64,000 bases of DNA from Dichetophora obliterata (taxonomy: Eukaryota; Arthropoda; Insecta; Diptera; Sciomyzidae): the NCBI GenBank assembly GCA_963920525.1, contig OY986438.1, positions 189,046,962 through 189,110,961 on the forward strand, written 5' to 3'. Below the pieces are notes generated by a model. The model had not been told where the DNA came from, made no database searches, and worked only from the letters and a program-made list of their open reading frames with translations. The translations under genes and the position numbers were made by a program. Shown here one piece after another: positions 1-12,097 of this stretch. Position 1 is the stretch's first letter. Each line of letters begins with the position of its first letter.

Positions 1-744
1 TGAAGGATATAATAGTGCGGCACACAAATAAAAAAGGATGGCCCAAAACTGGAACAAGAATCATCCACAGTCACTCTGAGCATGGGAAAAGACTGATGAT
101 ATTGAAATGGGTCCCTTTTTTTGGAGCTGTGTTGGGTTGTGATGTTCATAAATCCAGCATTGAGATCATCGATAATCGTCTAAGCCAGCACAAAACCGCA
201 TAAAAATTCTTTGGACCTACGATGCGTAACTCAGCTGTGCGTTGCTTGGTATGTTATATTTGGGTCGGCAGCCTGGTCAGGCACAGCTCCTTATTTAGGT
301 GAAAACCTGAGTTAAAATGCTAAGGATAACAAAAATATTTTCCAGCGGAACTCGCCCAAAATTTGTCTAGTTTGTAAATGGCCTGTGTGACAGGACTACA
401 TTGAAACTATAGTCAAATGTATTCAATGCAAGGAATATCTTATAAAATAATTTTAATTATATTTAAATTAATTAAATTTATATAGTTAAATTTATATTTA
501 TGCATTTTTATATAGTCACCCAGGTGAATGCATCGGCCGAAATAAGAATAAAAAAGTTTCAATAGGTACTAGTTGACAAAGACAAAAATGGAAAAATTTT
601 ATTTTGTGTTTTTTGTACTTCATTAGTTTAAGATGTCACGGAAGACGGGTTAACATAGCTGAGTGAAAACATAGTTTTTTGTGTGAGAAAGGTGAAATAA
701 TCACCCCGGTGACTCGTCGGACGAACTAGGGTTAAGAATGTGTA
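1..744. other. gene-free spacer
   Basis: AT-rich DNA. A 62-codon open frame at 15-203 shows no domain, and nothing else is recognisable. Confidence 0.5.
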
Positions 745-1066
745 AAAGTAAAATTTATTGTTCATTTCTGAACTTATTTATGAATATAAAAGGGTTAATT
801 TAAAAGTAATTGTTTCCTGCTAAAACTATAAAAGAATGTTTCTTTTTCGGGTCACAATAAGTTAGTTAATAATTTTGCAAAAGAATTAAGTATTTTTTAT
901 GAACAATTTTTTACGAATTTAATCTTATTTCTTACTTTAATGTTTTGAAGCAAGAACATTGATCATATAAATGAAAAAATCTTAAATTAAAAAAAAAAAA
1001 TTCTACCAGAAAACGTACTCAAAACTATCACTTTACGCAACACCTTTGCATATGGTTCAGCGGAAT
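745..1066 (+). repeat. partial copy of TIR repeat family R
   Basis: About 310 bp match the 3' part of the repeat at 47060-47400 in the same orientation. Shared blocks include TTCTGAACTTATTTATGAAT, AAAGAATGTTTCTTTTTCG and ACTCAAAACTATCACTTTAC, ending at a copy of the terminal ATGGTTCAG motif. The 5' part of the family is not clearly present here. No coding capacity is seen, so it is probably a non-autonomous DNA transposon remnant. Confidence 0.6.
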
Positions 1067-2056
1067 GAATGACTTTTTAAAAATGAAATAAAATGTACAT
1101 GATATTTTTTTGCATTAAAAAAAAACAGAAGTATCTTACTATTTTTTGTAGAAATGAAATTCGCCAACCTTGTGACAGTATTGCAGAAAGAAAATATTTC
1201 ATTGAATCCATACAGAATACAGAAAAAGAAAAACTGAACTTTAGTGCTGTACCTGAAAAACATTGCCCGATGTAGAAAAAAAGAAAATCAACAAGAAAAT
1301 CAGTAAATGAACAAGAAGCAAAAGAAAAAAAAAATAGACAGCAGAAGCAACAAAGGAAACGCAACGTTATTCTCAGGAAATGCATTTAAATGAAGCTTTG
1401 GAAGTAATGAGAAAAAAGTAACAAGTTTCAAAATTATAAAGTGTACACAATAAAAGAAAGGAAAACTCGTTAAATCAAAGTAATTAAACGCGTAGCAACT
1501 TTTAGAGTGAAAATGTAACAGTGACACTTAATAAGATTCATTAAGAAGTCATTCGACATTCATTCAAATCACTAAAAGTGAGATCTAAATGATTTGGAAC
1601 ATTAAAAAAAAAATATCTATAGATAGTACAGTTAAAAAATAACATTTTCTTAAGGAGCTTCTACTCTCAAAATTAAAAAACACAAGCCCACTATTTTAAA
1701 AGTTTTGTGTGAAAGATCTCTTATACCAATTGAAAAACTTTAATTTGTGCATTATTAAACATTAACTGAAGAAAATAACAAGAATTTTATCCAGTTTTGA
1801 TTTATTTTGGCAGAGAGCGCCTTATAAAAATAGTTTTTTTTGCGAACGGTAAGAAACTGTATGAACTTGCTGTAGAAAAGTAAAATTTGCAAATGAATTC
1901 TATTACATAGGCTTTTTGCTATGATATTTACCTTAAAATTATAATATTATTATTGTTTTAGTCACATTTTTTGAATTGGTGTGAATTATACTTGTGAATA
2001 AAATGACAAAAATTGTGAATAAAAGAACGTTATGAAAAGAAAAGTTTTTTTTTGGT
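1067..2056. other. gene-free spacer
   Basis: A/T-rich sequence with poly-A and poly-T runs. The short open frames overlap each other on both strands and carry no motif. Nothing recognised. Confidence 0.5.
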
Positions 2057-3324
2057 GGGTGTCTCAGTAAGAGTCACTTTTTTATTTTAAAATAAAAACG
2101 CATAATTTTTTTAAAAAAGTTGTGATTTTTTTATTGAATTGTAAAAAAGACATGTTTCGACTAAGTATGGAATAAAATATCCGACAAATGGCCCCCACGG
2201 CCCTGATGACAGACCATTACTCTTTTCCAGAGATGTGGCTGTATCTCACCGAAGACGCGTCGGATCTAGGATTTGAGCTCAGGAATTGTTTCTGGTTTAT
2301 TCGCATAAACCTGTGATTTCAGAAAACCCCACAGAAAAAATCGCATGGCGTTAAATCGCATGATCTTGATGGCCAGTTGACATCAGAATTTATTGATATA
2401 ATTTGTTCTGAAAATCGTTCCTGCAATAAATTGATTGTTTCATGCGCGGTGTGGCAGGTGGCGCCGTCTTGCTGAAACCACATGTCGTCCAGATCCATGC
2501 CGTCCAGTTGGGGTAACAAGAACTCTGTTATCATGTTCCTGTAAGGAATGCCGTTCACAGTCACTGCAATTTTGGCCTCATCTTCAAAAAAGTAAGGCCC
2601 AATCACGCCGCCTGACCAAAATCCGCACCAGACAGTTGCTCTTTGTGGATGCATTTGTTTCTCATGAATTGCATGAGGATTTTCTTAGCCCCAAATTCGA
2701 CAATTTTTTTTATTCACGAAGTCATTCAGATGGAAATGCGCTTTATCGGAGAAGATGACTTTTTTGGAAAAATTGGCATTGACTTCACTTTGCACCATTG
2801 CCCATTCAACGAATTGTCGACGCTAACCATGATCTGCTGGTTTGAGCTACTGAGTAAGCTGAAGGTGGAGATCTTTTTGAATTTTGTACGCATGACGGTG
2901 AAGATCTTTTGACAAAATTCGCTGCATAGTGCTTCGTGAAATTTGAAGTTGTTGAGAACGATTCCAAATTGATTTTGTCGGATTTTCGGCGACACTCTCG
3001 CTTACAGCAGCAATATTTTCAAGAGACCGACCGGTACGTTGTTGCACAGTAGTCTTACTGTCCATAACTGACCCATTTTCTTCAAATTTTTTGACCACTC
3101 TTCGAATGGTTGATACATTAGGTGCACTTTTTCTACTGAAAATTGTTTTACTTTCCAAATTTTTGTAATAACTTTTCACAATTATAACGAATTGTTACTT
3201 CGTTAAGCGCTCAATTTTTAATAATCGAAATAAACATATGTTCCAACTGCCAAATTTCAGAGTTGCCACTTGCACAAAAAAAATAACACTAAATTTAAAA
3301 AGTGCACTCTTACTGAGACATCCT
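2057..3324 (-). mobile_element. rosa-type (DD41D) mariner-like element, decayed
   Basis: About 1.27 kb bounded by inverted ends. The left end has TGTCTCAGTAAGAGT followed by CACTTTTT near 2059-2085. The right end, read on the minus strand from about 3322, has TGTCTCAGTAAGAGT followed by GCACTTTTT. A TA follows the right end (3325-3326), as expected for a mariner target; the left TA is lost or mutated. The minus strand between the ends encodes a DD41D transposase. That spacing defines the rosa group first described from tephritid flies (established knowledge). Several stop codons make it inactive. Confidence 0.8.
2170..3179 (-). pseudogene. mariner (rosa/DD41D) transposase pseudogene
   Basis: DDE transposase that would cut and paste its own element in the nucleus. 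On the minus strand the HTH part includes NVSTIRRVVKKFEENGS and a second helix region ISRSTMQRILSK (3179-2850). The first catalytic Asp is in VIFSDKAHFHL, the second in WFQQDGATCH and the third in SCDLTPCDFF. Forty-one residues separate the last two Asp, so DD41D. One reading frame runs from 3179 to about 2320 and is interrupted by three nonsense codons: one ends the first open segment at 2847, one lies shortly after, and one follows RIWG just before the second open segment. After CDFF the frame is lost, but related coding sense continues toward 2170. The true start lies beyond 3179, where the frame is also disturbed. Old inactive copy. Confidence 0.8.
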
Positions 3325-5576
3325 TATACTCCAGGGTATAGAAAACATTTGGAATTTTGACTTATTTTTTCGGTAAATGAGTACTGAAAAAAGATTTATT
3401 TGTAAAGATCAAAATGGTTTCTATTCGAAATTGATCGTGAATACATTAAAAAAAATACAGTTTCGAAAGTAACGTAAGTGTAGACGTACAATTCTTTTTT
3501 CTTACAGTAATAGAGAAAAATTGTGTTTTTTTTTTGGCTTAAATTTATTAAAATAAGTTTTTATTATGTAACAAATAAATTGATTACTGTTTTATAAAAT
3601 AATTTTTAAAAATTTACAATAATAAACATTGCAAATTATTTAAAACAGTTCATCTTATAATTAAAAATAATGTAAAACCGAATTTATTTTGTATCCTAAT
3701 TTTTTGCTTGATATGTTTGGTGCTGAATCTGGTGCTCTTGATCATTATTTAGGTGGTTTAAATTATACGGGAAATATGAATTTTATTATTTTTCTATAGT
3801 AAATAACTTATATATATTAAAAATTAAATTTAAAATTTAAATCTTCGCAAACAAAATATAACAGTCTCTGCATATGTAGACCTGTGTCTATATATGCAAT
3901 TTTTTGTAGATACATACTGACTCTGTAGCCTACATACATCTGTGTTATTTATTGTGTTAATCTTGCTGAAGATTAGCCAAAACATTAAAAAATTACAAAA
4001 ACAAAAGCATTTATTTTGAATTTTTAAATGTAACTTTTACATACAGTGCCGGTACAAATAATAGAAGTGCTCTTATATTCAGACATGTTTGGATAAACTA
4101 TACTAGTCTACAAATTTTGGATACGGTAATCTCATTACAATTCCAATATGTACTTAGCACTGGTTCCAGATATGTACTCAGTTTCCTCCTATATTGTAAA
4201 ATATACATATTTATAAGAACAACAACAACACAAACACGAAACAAACCTACAACCAGGCATTTATCCACCCTCCAACTAACTATCACCCATCTTCCGAATC
4301 AACACAATGCTTACGCATTTATAGGGGGCATCCCCTGAGCGTTGGTTCAGTCTAAAAAAAAAAAAAATGCCAACTGGTGGGGAATTCCCCGATTTGCTGG
4401 GAATGTCATGTCGATCGGGGAATCGGAAAATTTAACATTTTATCAAATATTTGCAGGGAACTTGATTTTATGCTAAATTTTTTGACACAATGTTCTTCTT
4501 ACAACATTAGAAAAATTTAATTAACATTAGCAAAAAAATCCTTGTTTCCAAATTAATTTTGTAATAATACATGTTTGTTTTATTTTTAATGCATTTTCGC
4601 TTATAACCATGGAAGGTATTGCACAATTGAAAAAAAATTGTACACTTCGATTTGCATTTCAATAACATCAGAAATGTGCGAAGTTTACTTAAGAGAGGTT
4701 TTAGGCAAAAGCGGTTAAAACCAAATCATATTTTAGAAGAAGTTTTTTAAAAAGTATATAATACATACAAAAAATTTCATTCGCGTATTAATTTAACATC
4801 AGTGTAAGTAAAACTTTTTTTTTAAGTGAAAATCGGAACACACCATAGTTCGGCTCTAGATCGTCTGATATAAAATCATTAATCCAAAAACTGACCCTTG
4901 AATGCGAATTTTTTCCCAAAATGGAATAAAAACATTTAAAATAAAGAAAATTGTGAAGCGTGGAAAAAATTTGAAAAATTGCGATATTATTACCATATTG
5001 TTGCGTGTAAAAGCTAGACAAATTTTCCAAAGACGCTTATTTTGGTAAAAAATGTGTGGAATTACAAAACAAATAGATTTTAAAAAAAATAATATCGGTT
5101 GATTAGTTTTTTGCAGTAGTGCGGCCAGTTTTGAAAAAGTATGTTTCGAGAAAAACGCGTTTAAAGTTACTCTGGTTAGTTAAAGGTACTCTGGCGCACC
5201 GGGTTTTAAGTGCTAGAGAATCTGTACTATAAGCGGGAGTGATTTATAAATGTTTTTGACTGATTTGTGAATAGTTGTACAACAATAATCAAATGTAAAA
5301 AAAATTGGATTTTCAAAAAATTGTATGCCTAAAACCACCCTTAACATACTTTGAAATCGGGCCATCGACATATTATATTGTAGCTTCAAAGTTTGAAGTC
5401 GCGACTAGAAAACACATTTTCCTTTTTAAAGTAAGTTTTTTTTTAATTTTATAGTGTGTTATTTTTTTCAAATTTAATTGTTTTCATAAAATTTATAAAA
5501 TCGTTACGTTATTTATTGTAATAAAAAAATTCTATAAGTAAATTTATTATATTTTCAATTTGATGAAAATCGGGAA
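3325..5576. other. gene-free, transposon-like debris
   Basis: No gene seen. At 4379-4392 lies the palindrome GGGGAATTCCCC, followed by a second CGGGGAAT block near 4418. Short CAA/ACA-rich sequence lies at 4216-4250. The stretch may be the body of the element whose right terminus is at 5577-5592, but no matching left end was found. Confidence 0.4.
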
Positions 5577-5592
5577 ATTTTGAGAACCACTG
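5577..5592 (+). repeat. hAT-like 3' terminal inverted repeat (single end)
   Basis: The sequence TTTTGAGAACCACTG matches the usual right end of many hAT-superfamily elements, whose left end is CAGTGGTTCTCAAA. No left terminus was found upstream, so this is probably the remaining end of a decayed or truncated element. Identification rests on this short motif only. Confidence 0.4.
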
Positions 5593-8225
5593 CGGGGAAA
5601 ACCATTAAATGAGTTGGCTACCCTGCCTAAACAGCAACATAAGCAGCTACTGAAGTATTTTATGCATAATTTTTCTCATACAAAAATGTGAATTTTTTTC
5701 ATCTTAGATTATGCTATTTTGTGACTTAATTAAATAAATCACAAACTCCAAAATTTTATATTTGTTTTATTCGCTATGTAACTGGTATTTTGGTATATAT
5801 CTTATATTTTTACAGTATACATAAAAGACTGTAAATAAACCCTAAAGTGTAAACAAATAGGCTTCATGTACTTAAAAATATTTTTTTATGAAAAAGACCC
5901 CAAACAAACCGTAAAGTAAGACGTAATTCTATATCAAAATAATTATTTACAACCTAGGGCATAATTTTCGGGAGGTTTAGACTCAAGGAAACTTTTAGTA
6001 AGTATGCTTATGAAATACGCTTTTTGCAAAGTTGTCTCGAGACACAAGTATTAAAACAAACTCTTACCAGTAGCGATCAGATAGTGACATCATATGAGAT
6101 TCAATAAACCGCTTACTATTATAGCAAATGCATCTAATGCGATAGAAAATACTTACTGGGATGTGGTCGCATCTTTGTTTGCACTTTTCTTAATGCATGT
6201 GTTCTTTTTGTAATAATTGTGACTTTTGTAGGTTTTCATATGACATGCGGTTAAATAAGTTGTCACAGCGTAACACGAACAGAAGCTTTGCCATAAAAAG
6301 CAAATAAATAAAATTAAAAATTGTAGAAAATTGAAAATTTTCGAAAATATCGAATTTTTGATCGAATTAAATAAATATGCAGTTAAAAGAACTATTGAAT
6401 ACATTTCCCTAAAATTTCTGACAGGTACCCATAATTTGACTCCTTTTCGGTCATCATTTTCATATATGTATAATTTTTTTTCATACTTCACAATTGAATC
6501 TCTGACACTTACAGCAGCTGCCCAAAACTGCCAACTATCACACTCGTGCTCGACAACTTTTGCTTAACTTGTTCCTAATAAAATAACTCATCGTCGAACA
6601 CAAATTTAATCGCAAAGACAAACTTCGGTTTAATCCACTCAATAAATCATCGCAACTTAAACTTTTAGCCCTTGCGGCGTCTTCCTTAAACACTAGCTCA
6701 GCATATCTTCTGGCTTCTTCTCCTTCTTTGCAAGGTGGTAGCCTGCGGCCGAGTAAGGATGTAGCTTCTTCATGGCGGGCATTGTTCCAAGTATGCATTT
6801 TCAATTGAAATATCGCGCCAATAAAATAAAAATCGAGCCAAACATACGATGGATGGTAGAAAATAATAAAATGTGACTGAAATTTTGAAGCGGGTGGGGA
6901 TGAAGGGAGAAAGGAAGATGATGATAATAGACGAGAAGGATGCTACGAAAAAAGTTTCGTTCGACACGTTCAAAGAATGGTTACTGGTGGCTGCTGACTG
7001 CTGCTGGTGCCTGGTTGCTAGTTGCTGGTGCAGTCAATAATCGAATGAACAACGACAAGAACGAAGAATTGATGGCAATAAAAATTTGTCTTCTTAAGTA
7101 AGGACATAAAATAAATGAGCGTTGGGGTGAGTACGAGTTCGAGTTTGAGTTTGAGTATGTTTTATCGGTATAGGAGTGGGTTGGGTTGGGTTGTTTTGGT
7201 TGGCCATTTGGTTTGTACGAATAAAAAAGCCAAGTGCTAAAACTGACGTAGAAAGAAGTCACGAAGTCGTAGTTTATGTTTGTGTTGCCAACAACACACT
7301 TACACACACACACCCACTCTAAATGGACTCACTCAGTCTCACGCTGTCTATAACTTTGCAAGAAGTTGTGCTGTATGTATGTGCGTGTGTGGAGGGGAGG
7401 CGTTGCGGGCAAAAATTGAGCTGGGCCACTGACTTGCATTCTATCAATGAGTTTGGGAAATAAAATTTTATTTATTTTAAGTGTTATTAGTAGAGTTGCG
7501 CTGCAATATTTACAAATTGGAAATGGTTTTTCACGCAAAATAGTAGCACGAGTGCAGCAAGAAATCATGTTGATAAATGATGTGAATTCAGGCGAACTGC
7601 TTAACTTTTGCTTGCACAAAATTAGCTTCATTGGCGATGAGTAACTAGTTTTAAAAAAAAACAGAAAAAAAACTTCTTTAGTTAAAAAAAAATTGGTCTA
7701 TATTTCATGCATAGTTTTTGCTTTGTTCTTAATTAGGAAAACATTTTTATATTGCTGAAATTTTATATTTTATTGTGTTAGGAAAACACAACTTAACCTG
7801 AATGAGCGAAAATACTAACACTGTTTTATATAAAAAAATTTTAAAAAATTTCTGTGAATTCAATTCTAGTAGATAACAGCAGAATTTTCGAACAAGCTCT
7901 GGAACTATTTTATTGCATTGGCAAATTGTTTCTTTTCTGATTCAAGCCCATACTATTTTTGGAAGCGATGTCTACAGACAAAAGTACTTTTGCTCTCGTC
8001 TCTAATAGCTAAAGTTACTTATTATCTAACTAAAAAAGCACTTCTTCTTACGTTTTCCATTCTATCATATATTAACTTAATTTTTAAGTTTTCTACTTTT
8101 ATAAAAACTAAAACTTTTCAGTCAAATCATTAAAAAAAAAGTTTGAAAAATTTTAACCACAAAGTTGAAAACACAATACTGAACGGAATATTATCTACCT
8201 CTTTATCTATTAGATTGACTTTTTT
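5593..8225. other. intergenic or intronic spacer with one exon candidate
   Basis: Mostly AT-rich with a less AT-rich island at about 6640-7440 containing CTGCTG/GGTTGG runs and a CA run near 7303. Apart from the weak open segment at 6538-6804, no gene or transposon is recognised. It looks like host non-coding DNA rather than mobile DNA. Confidence 0.4.
6538..6804 (-). CDS. possible host exon, unidentified
   Basis: An 88-codon open segment on the minus strand in the less AT-rich island. Its composition is protein-like: charged and helical in the first part (CKEGEEARRYAELVFKED) followed by RAKSLSCDDLLSGLNRSLSL, which resembles a basophilic phosphorylation motif. No known domain is recognised, no clear splice acceptor precedes it, and its Met may not be the real start. 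It ends in a stop after CRARV. It could be a chance open frame; an exon of an unlinked host gene is the alternative. Confidence 0.2.
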   Translation of the reverse strand: MKMHTWNNARHEEATSLLGRRLPPCKEGEEARRYAELVFKEDAARAKSLSCDDLLSGLNRSLSLRLNLCSTMSYFIRNKLSKSCRARV

Positions 8226-8400
8226 ATAAAAAAAAAAGTATGATTCAATATTTTCAACTAAAAAAGTTAAGAATTCAACTTTATAGGTTCTATAAATTGA
8301 CTTTTTCAACCAAAAAAGGAAGAAAATTCAACTAACGGGTTGATTTTTCCACCAAAATAGTTGAAAAATTCAACTTAACAGTTAACTATTTTAACCCGGA
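8226..8400 (+). repeat. degenerate tandem repeat of GTTGAA/TTCAAC units
   Basis: Three to four diverged units of about 55-60 bp, each containing an inverted pair such as AGTTGAAAAATTCAACTT. Anchors lie near 8271, 8323 and 8360. No coding sense. Confidence 0.4.
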
Positions 8401-8840
8401 AAAAATAAGGAAACGGAAATGCTCTCGAAACTCTCTCTCTAAACGTGGATGCTTTCTATTGGCTAAAGCCAAATTTTAATTCTGTAGCTCTCGCTTATGA
8501 GCCTGAGCCATTCCTTAAATTTCTGAAGCTCAAGCTTGTGACACCCAGGCATTTTTTCATTTTCATCAATTGAGCCCGAGCCCTCTTTGTAGCTGCCGCA
8601 CGGGAGCAAAGTGCCAGAAGCTGTGTTTGGAGCCGGTCTAATATAACATAGATTGAATATAATAAAAAACGTGATAGCGAAAATATTTTGTGGCTAATTC
8701 CCTAGAAAAGTAAAAGTGATACCAAATTTTTTGAAAAACATATGTTTTTGTCATTCATTTTGTATCATATCAACAGAGAATGTTGTGTACGATCTTAATT
8801 TATTATAATTTGTTTTTGTATATTTTTCGATAAATAAAAG
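8401..8840. other. gene-free spacer
   Basis: No open frame of note and no repeat recognised beyond CT-rich tracts. Confidence 0.4.
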
Positions 8841-9060
8841 ATAGAGCAAAACTAAGGATTAAGTCCTGTGGCTAGTTGAATGATGAACATTTTGGTATAT
8901 AAATCGTCCTTGTGTGATTTGTGGTTTGGGAGTTATGGCGGAAAAACATGTTAAAAACTTTCAAATGCTTCTAGAATCTAAACGGTGAGTCCTATAGACT
9001 AATGGAGCTTAATTTGGAATCAACACTTTTTTGTCGATAACAGTGTGTAGTTTTTTAAAT
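8841..9060 (+). repeat. repeat module A, copy 1
   Basis: The stretch beginning AGATAGAGCAAAACTAAGGA, followed by AGTCCTGTGGCTAGTTGAATG and TTTGGTATATAAATC, recurs in the same orientation at 15349-15460. This copy carries about 60 bp (near 8911-8980) that copy 2 lacks. Function unknown. Confidence 0.65.
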
Positions 9061-9069
9061 CATGGCAAA

Positions 9070-9440
9070 ATAACCATATACGGACATCACTACGTGATAA
9101 AAGACCAAAAAAAAAGAAAGACCCCTGTCTCCTAGTTTTGCCCAAAGTCCTCCAGGTTTTTTTTTATGGGCCCCCAAAGATGTGGGGCCTCGGTGTCATT
9201 TTTGCAAAAAAATTATCATTGATAATTTCAAGCTCATATCTTGCAAACTGTTCGGAATTTTTATTTTCTCTCTGAGGTAAAGTTGTAGCTCTTGTCATTG
9301 TGAACATAGAAAATAAAAAAACTTCATCTTCAAGGTCAAAATCGCAAAAAACTTTAAAAAATTCAATTTTTTTACATTTTCTCCCCTTTTCAGGTCCATA
9401 GGTAGCAAAGCGTTCAAAATCCAAGGAAATAATCAACTAC
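9070..9440 (+). repeat. repeat module B, copy 1
   Basis: It matches the reverse complement of about 14800-15170. Shared blocks include ACTACGTGATAAAAGACC, AAGACCCCTGTCTCC, CAAAGTCCTCC, AAAGATGTGGGGCCTCGGTG and AGCTCATATCTTGCAAAC. Similarity fades after about 9370. Open frames across it are broken in both copies. Confidence 0.7.
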
Positions 9441-9512
9441 AAAAATGAAACTAAGATCTTAATTAACAATTAACTTTCTAGAACATATGAACTTCCTAGG
9501 AATGATTCTTAA

Positions 9513-9536
9513 CACCGTTTAGGTAGCGCTTAGGTA
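9513..9536 (+). repeat. left terminal inverted repeat of the TTAA element
   Basis: Identical over 24 bp to the reverse complement of 12098-12121. It contains the direct subrepeat TTAGGTA twice (TTAGGTAGCGCTTAGGTA), a plausible transposase binding site. Preceded directly by TTAA. Confidence 0.9.
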
Positions 9537-9849
9537 GCCGCAAAAGTGAAAAATTTCCCGAAAATTTTTTAATTTATTTATTTTATTTGTTTTTTCTTTA
9601 CTTCAACATTGAGATACTATAAAGCCTTCTCCCGTAAGTGAAAAGGCATGTTGCCAGTTTCAATGTTATACTATTACTGATTTTATTGATCTTAGTTCTT
9701 AGGTGGTATGGGTTTACATTTAGAGTTAGGGTTGTAACAAAGAGTAGTAGCATTCAGTGTTGTAGGGATTAGTAGTCTCAGCAGGGATGGCACTACAATA
9801 CTATGCTATCTATTACAAAAATTATAAAAAAAAAATATTCGTATTATGT

Positions 9850-12006
9850 TTATAATGCTGATGGCCCTGGACTTGCAAATCGCACTCTCTTAAGTTGTGG
9901 ATCCAAATCGTCGTCCGAATCGTCCGAATCTGACTCTGATTCAGAACTTATGGTGTCCACAGGCACGTTACTTCCAGACTGCCCTCCATCATCAGCTTTT
10001 TCTTCTTCAGATACTTCATTAACATCACACAGGGTGATCATGTGACTCCACCAACATACCTAAAATGAATTAGAAAAGAAATCAAAAATCAATGCATCAA
10101 TAAAATTGATATTACCTCTGCAAGCAATGCGTCGAGTTTTTTGCCTTTGTACCGTTTTTCCATGGGCATTGTGGTTTGGTGAAACCGTTCTCCTTGCTCA
10201 TCGGATTCGGTAGGGAGTTGTTTGATAAAATCGTCAAAATGAAAATGAAGAAAATGCAGCTTTAATGTCATCGATGTGCCGATTTTCTCAAAATAATACA
10301 GCATTTTTTCACCCATTCTCTTGCTTCCGGTTCCGCGTCTCGATCCCCTAACAAGACTCTGGTGCATACACAATGAAGGTAAATCCATGCCATTGAATGA
10401 TTATAATCATGAAGCGATGATTTAAAGTTACTCTTGAATAGTTTTCTAATGTCAGGGCCATTAAGTACGCCTATTAAATGAAGACATAAAATAAAGACAG
10501 AAAAGAAAAGAAAACATTAACAAAGTGAAAATAGTACAATTAGGTGAACAAAAATTCGTTTTAAATTTACTACAATACCTTTTTTAATTTTGTCATCGCT
10601 ACGCTTTGGGAAAACGCTTTTCAAATATTCGAATGCGTTTGGACAATTGACAACGGCCACTTCGATGAATTTTTAATAATTCCCAATTTTATGTGGAGCG
10701 GTGGCAGCAAGATGTCTTGAGTGTTGTCTATTAAAGGTGCATTCCTCAGTTTATGTTGTTTAATTTGTTCCTCCACACTTCCTCTTGGTCTCCACGAATT
10801 AGATTAGTATTGCTTTAGAGGTGAGCGCGAATCCCAATTACAAAGAAAACAAAAGAATTTTGGAAAGCCGGCCTTGTCGATGATCCCTTGCAAAATGTTG
10901 ATGACCATCAAATCACAGCAAATCTTCCATTTATTTTCGTAGTATTTGATTTTTTCCATTATATCTTTCAATGTTTCATAGCTTTCTTTCATGTTAATAC
11001 CCATTGCTAGCGGAATTGAAGGTTTTCGGTTCGACACATGCAACAACACTGCTTTCAAGCTTGAAACAGAACCATCAATAAATAATCTCCACTCACTAGC
11101 GATGTAGTTCATTCCCATTTTTACCACCAAAGCTTTTACATCGTTGCAGTAAGCAAACGAATTGTCATCATTTAGAGTGTAGAGGCTCTGAAATTCAGCT
11201 TGCCGTTTGCGGTACGCTGTAGAGTTCACATTATCATAAGTGAGTTTTCTTTGCTTTAAAAACACTGTCAAAAATATGGCAAGTCGCTGCGATAGTCCCA
11301 ATATGGCCACAATGAAATCCATTTCCATTTGTGTTATTAGTTGTGGGCCATCTCTTCCCTGTTGGGGCTCATAATCGGTATCAAATGGATCTTCATAAGT
11401 AACACCACTTGCTCTAGTCATTCCCGTACATTCTGTACTACGATCTGGAGTTGGCGGCCTTGGTGATACAAAATTTTCAGGTGCAAGCACTGGTAGTGTG
11501 GCTGTTACAGTTGCTTTATAACTTTTGTTCCTCTCAGCATATCGATTTAGACCACATGTGTAGTTTACGCATGCATAGCAACTGGTTTCATCATGATCAC
11601 CTGGGAGATTAATCCAGTTTACCGGCTTACAATACTTCATACTATGTTTGCCTCCACTCAACCATGCCATGAGATTGTTATAACATTGGCGACACACTGT
11701 ATTAGGTGTGTAATTTTCACGGGTCAAGTCTACTCCTTCGAAAAACAACTTATATGCTTTCTTTAATTGACTAGTTAAAAGATTCTTTTCCTTTTGCAAT
11801 GTTTTAGAACTTTTTTTTCTGAATTGATGATCGCAAACGTAGCAAAATAAATCAATATTTTCACACTGCATATTGAAATTGTCAGTTGCCAATGTTGTGT
11901 GCGAATTATGTTGTAGCACTTTCACTTTTTTTACTTTCACTTTATAACTTTCACCGCTTAGCTCTCGTTGACGTCGCGCTTCGTAATGCCTCGATGTGAG
12001 CGTCAT
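9850..12006 (-). pseudogene. putative DDE transposase, three exons, lightly damaged
   Basis: Proposed transposase of the surrounding element. Inferred exons on the minus strand are 12006-10579, 10470-10116 and 10059-9850. The introns (10578-10471 and 10115-10060) start GTATTG and GTAATA and end in AG. Exon 1 has paired CxxC motifs (C55-C58, C105-C108) and C143-C146 in DETSCYACV, suggesting zinc binding. SEWRLFIDGSVSSLKAVLLH (about 304-323) and ICCDLMVI (D365) supply two likely catalytic Asp. After a nonsense codon (10804-10806) the same frame continues with LLPPLHIKLG. Exon 2 holds LKLHFLHFHF and SDEQGERFHQ...MEKRYKG. Exon 3 ends in an acidic Ser/Asp tail. I recall the same motif set from unnamed proteins in many arthropod genomes. 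Lesions: that stop, a one-base loss near 10670, and a one-base loss in the A-run at 10304-10309. The DDE role is inferred. Confidence 0.75.
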
Positions 12007-12097
12007 GTCGCTTTTTAATTGTGTGCTGCGTCCCTTGTTGCGTGTACTGAGCTTACTGCATTGTCTGTGCTGCTGCGGTCGGTGCGTGATCGCGTGA

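Noticed and set aside
9164..9436. 90-codon frame in module B as a gene
   Set aside because: The frame is not kept in the second B copy, so the conserved feature is the DNA repeat, not a protein.
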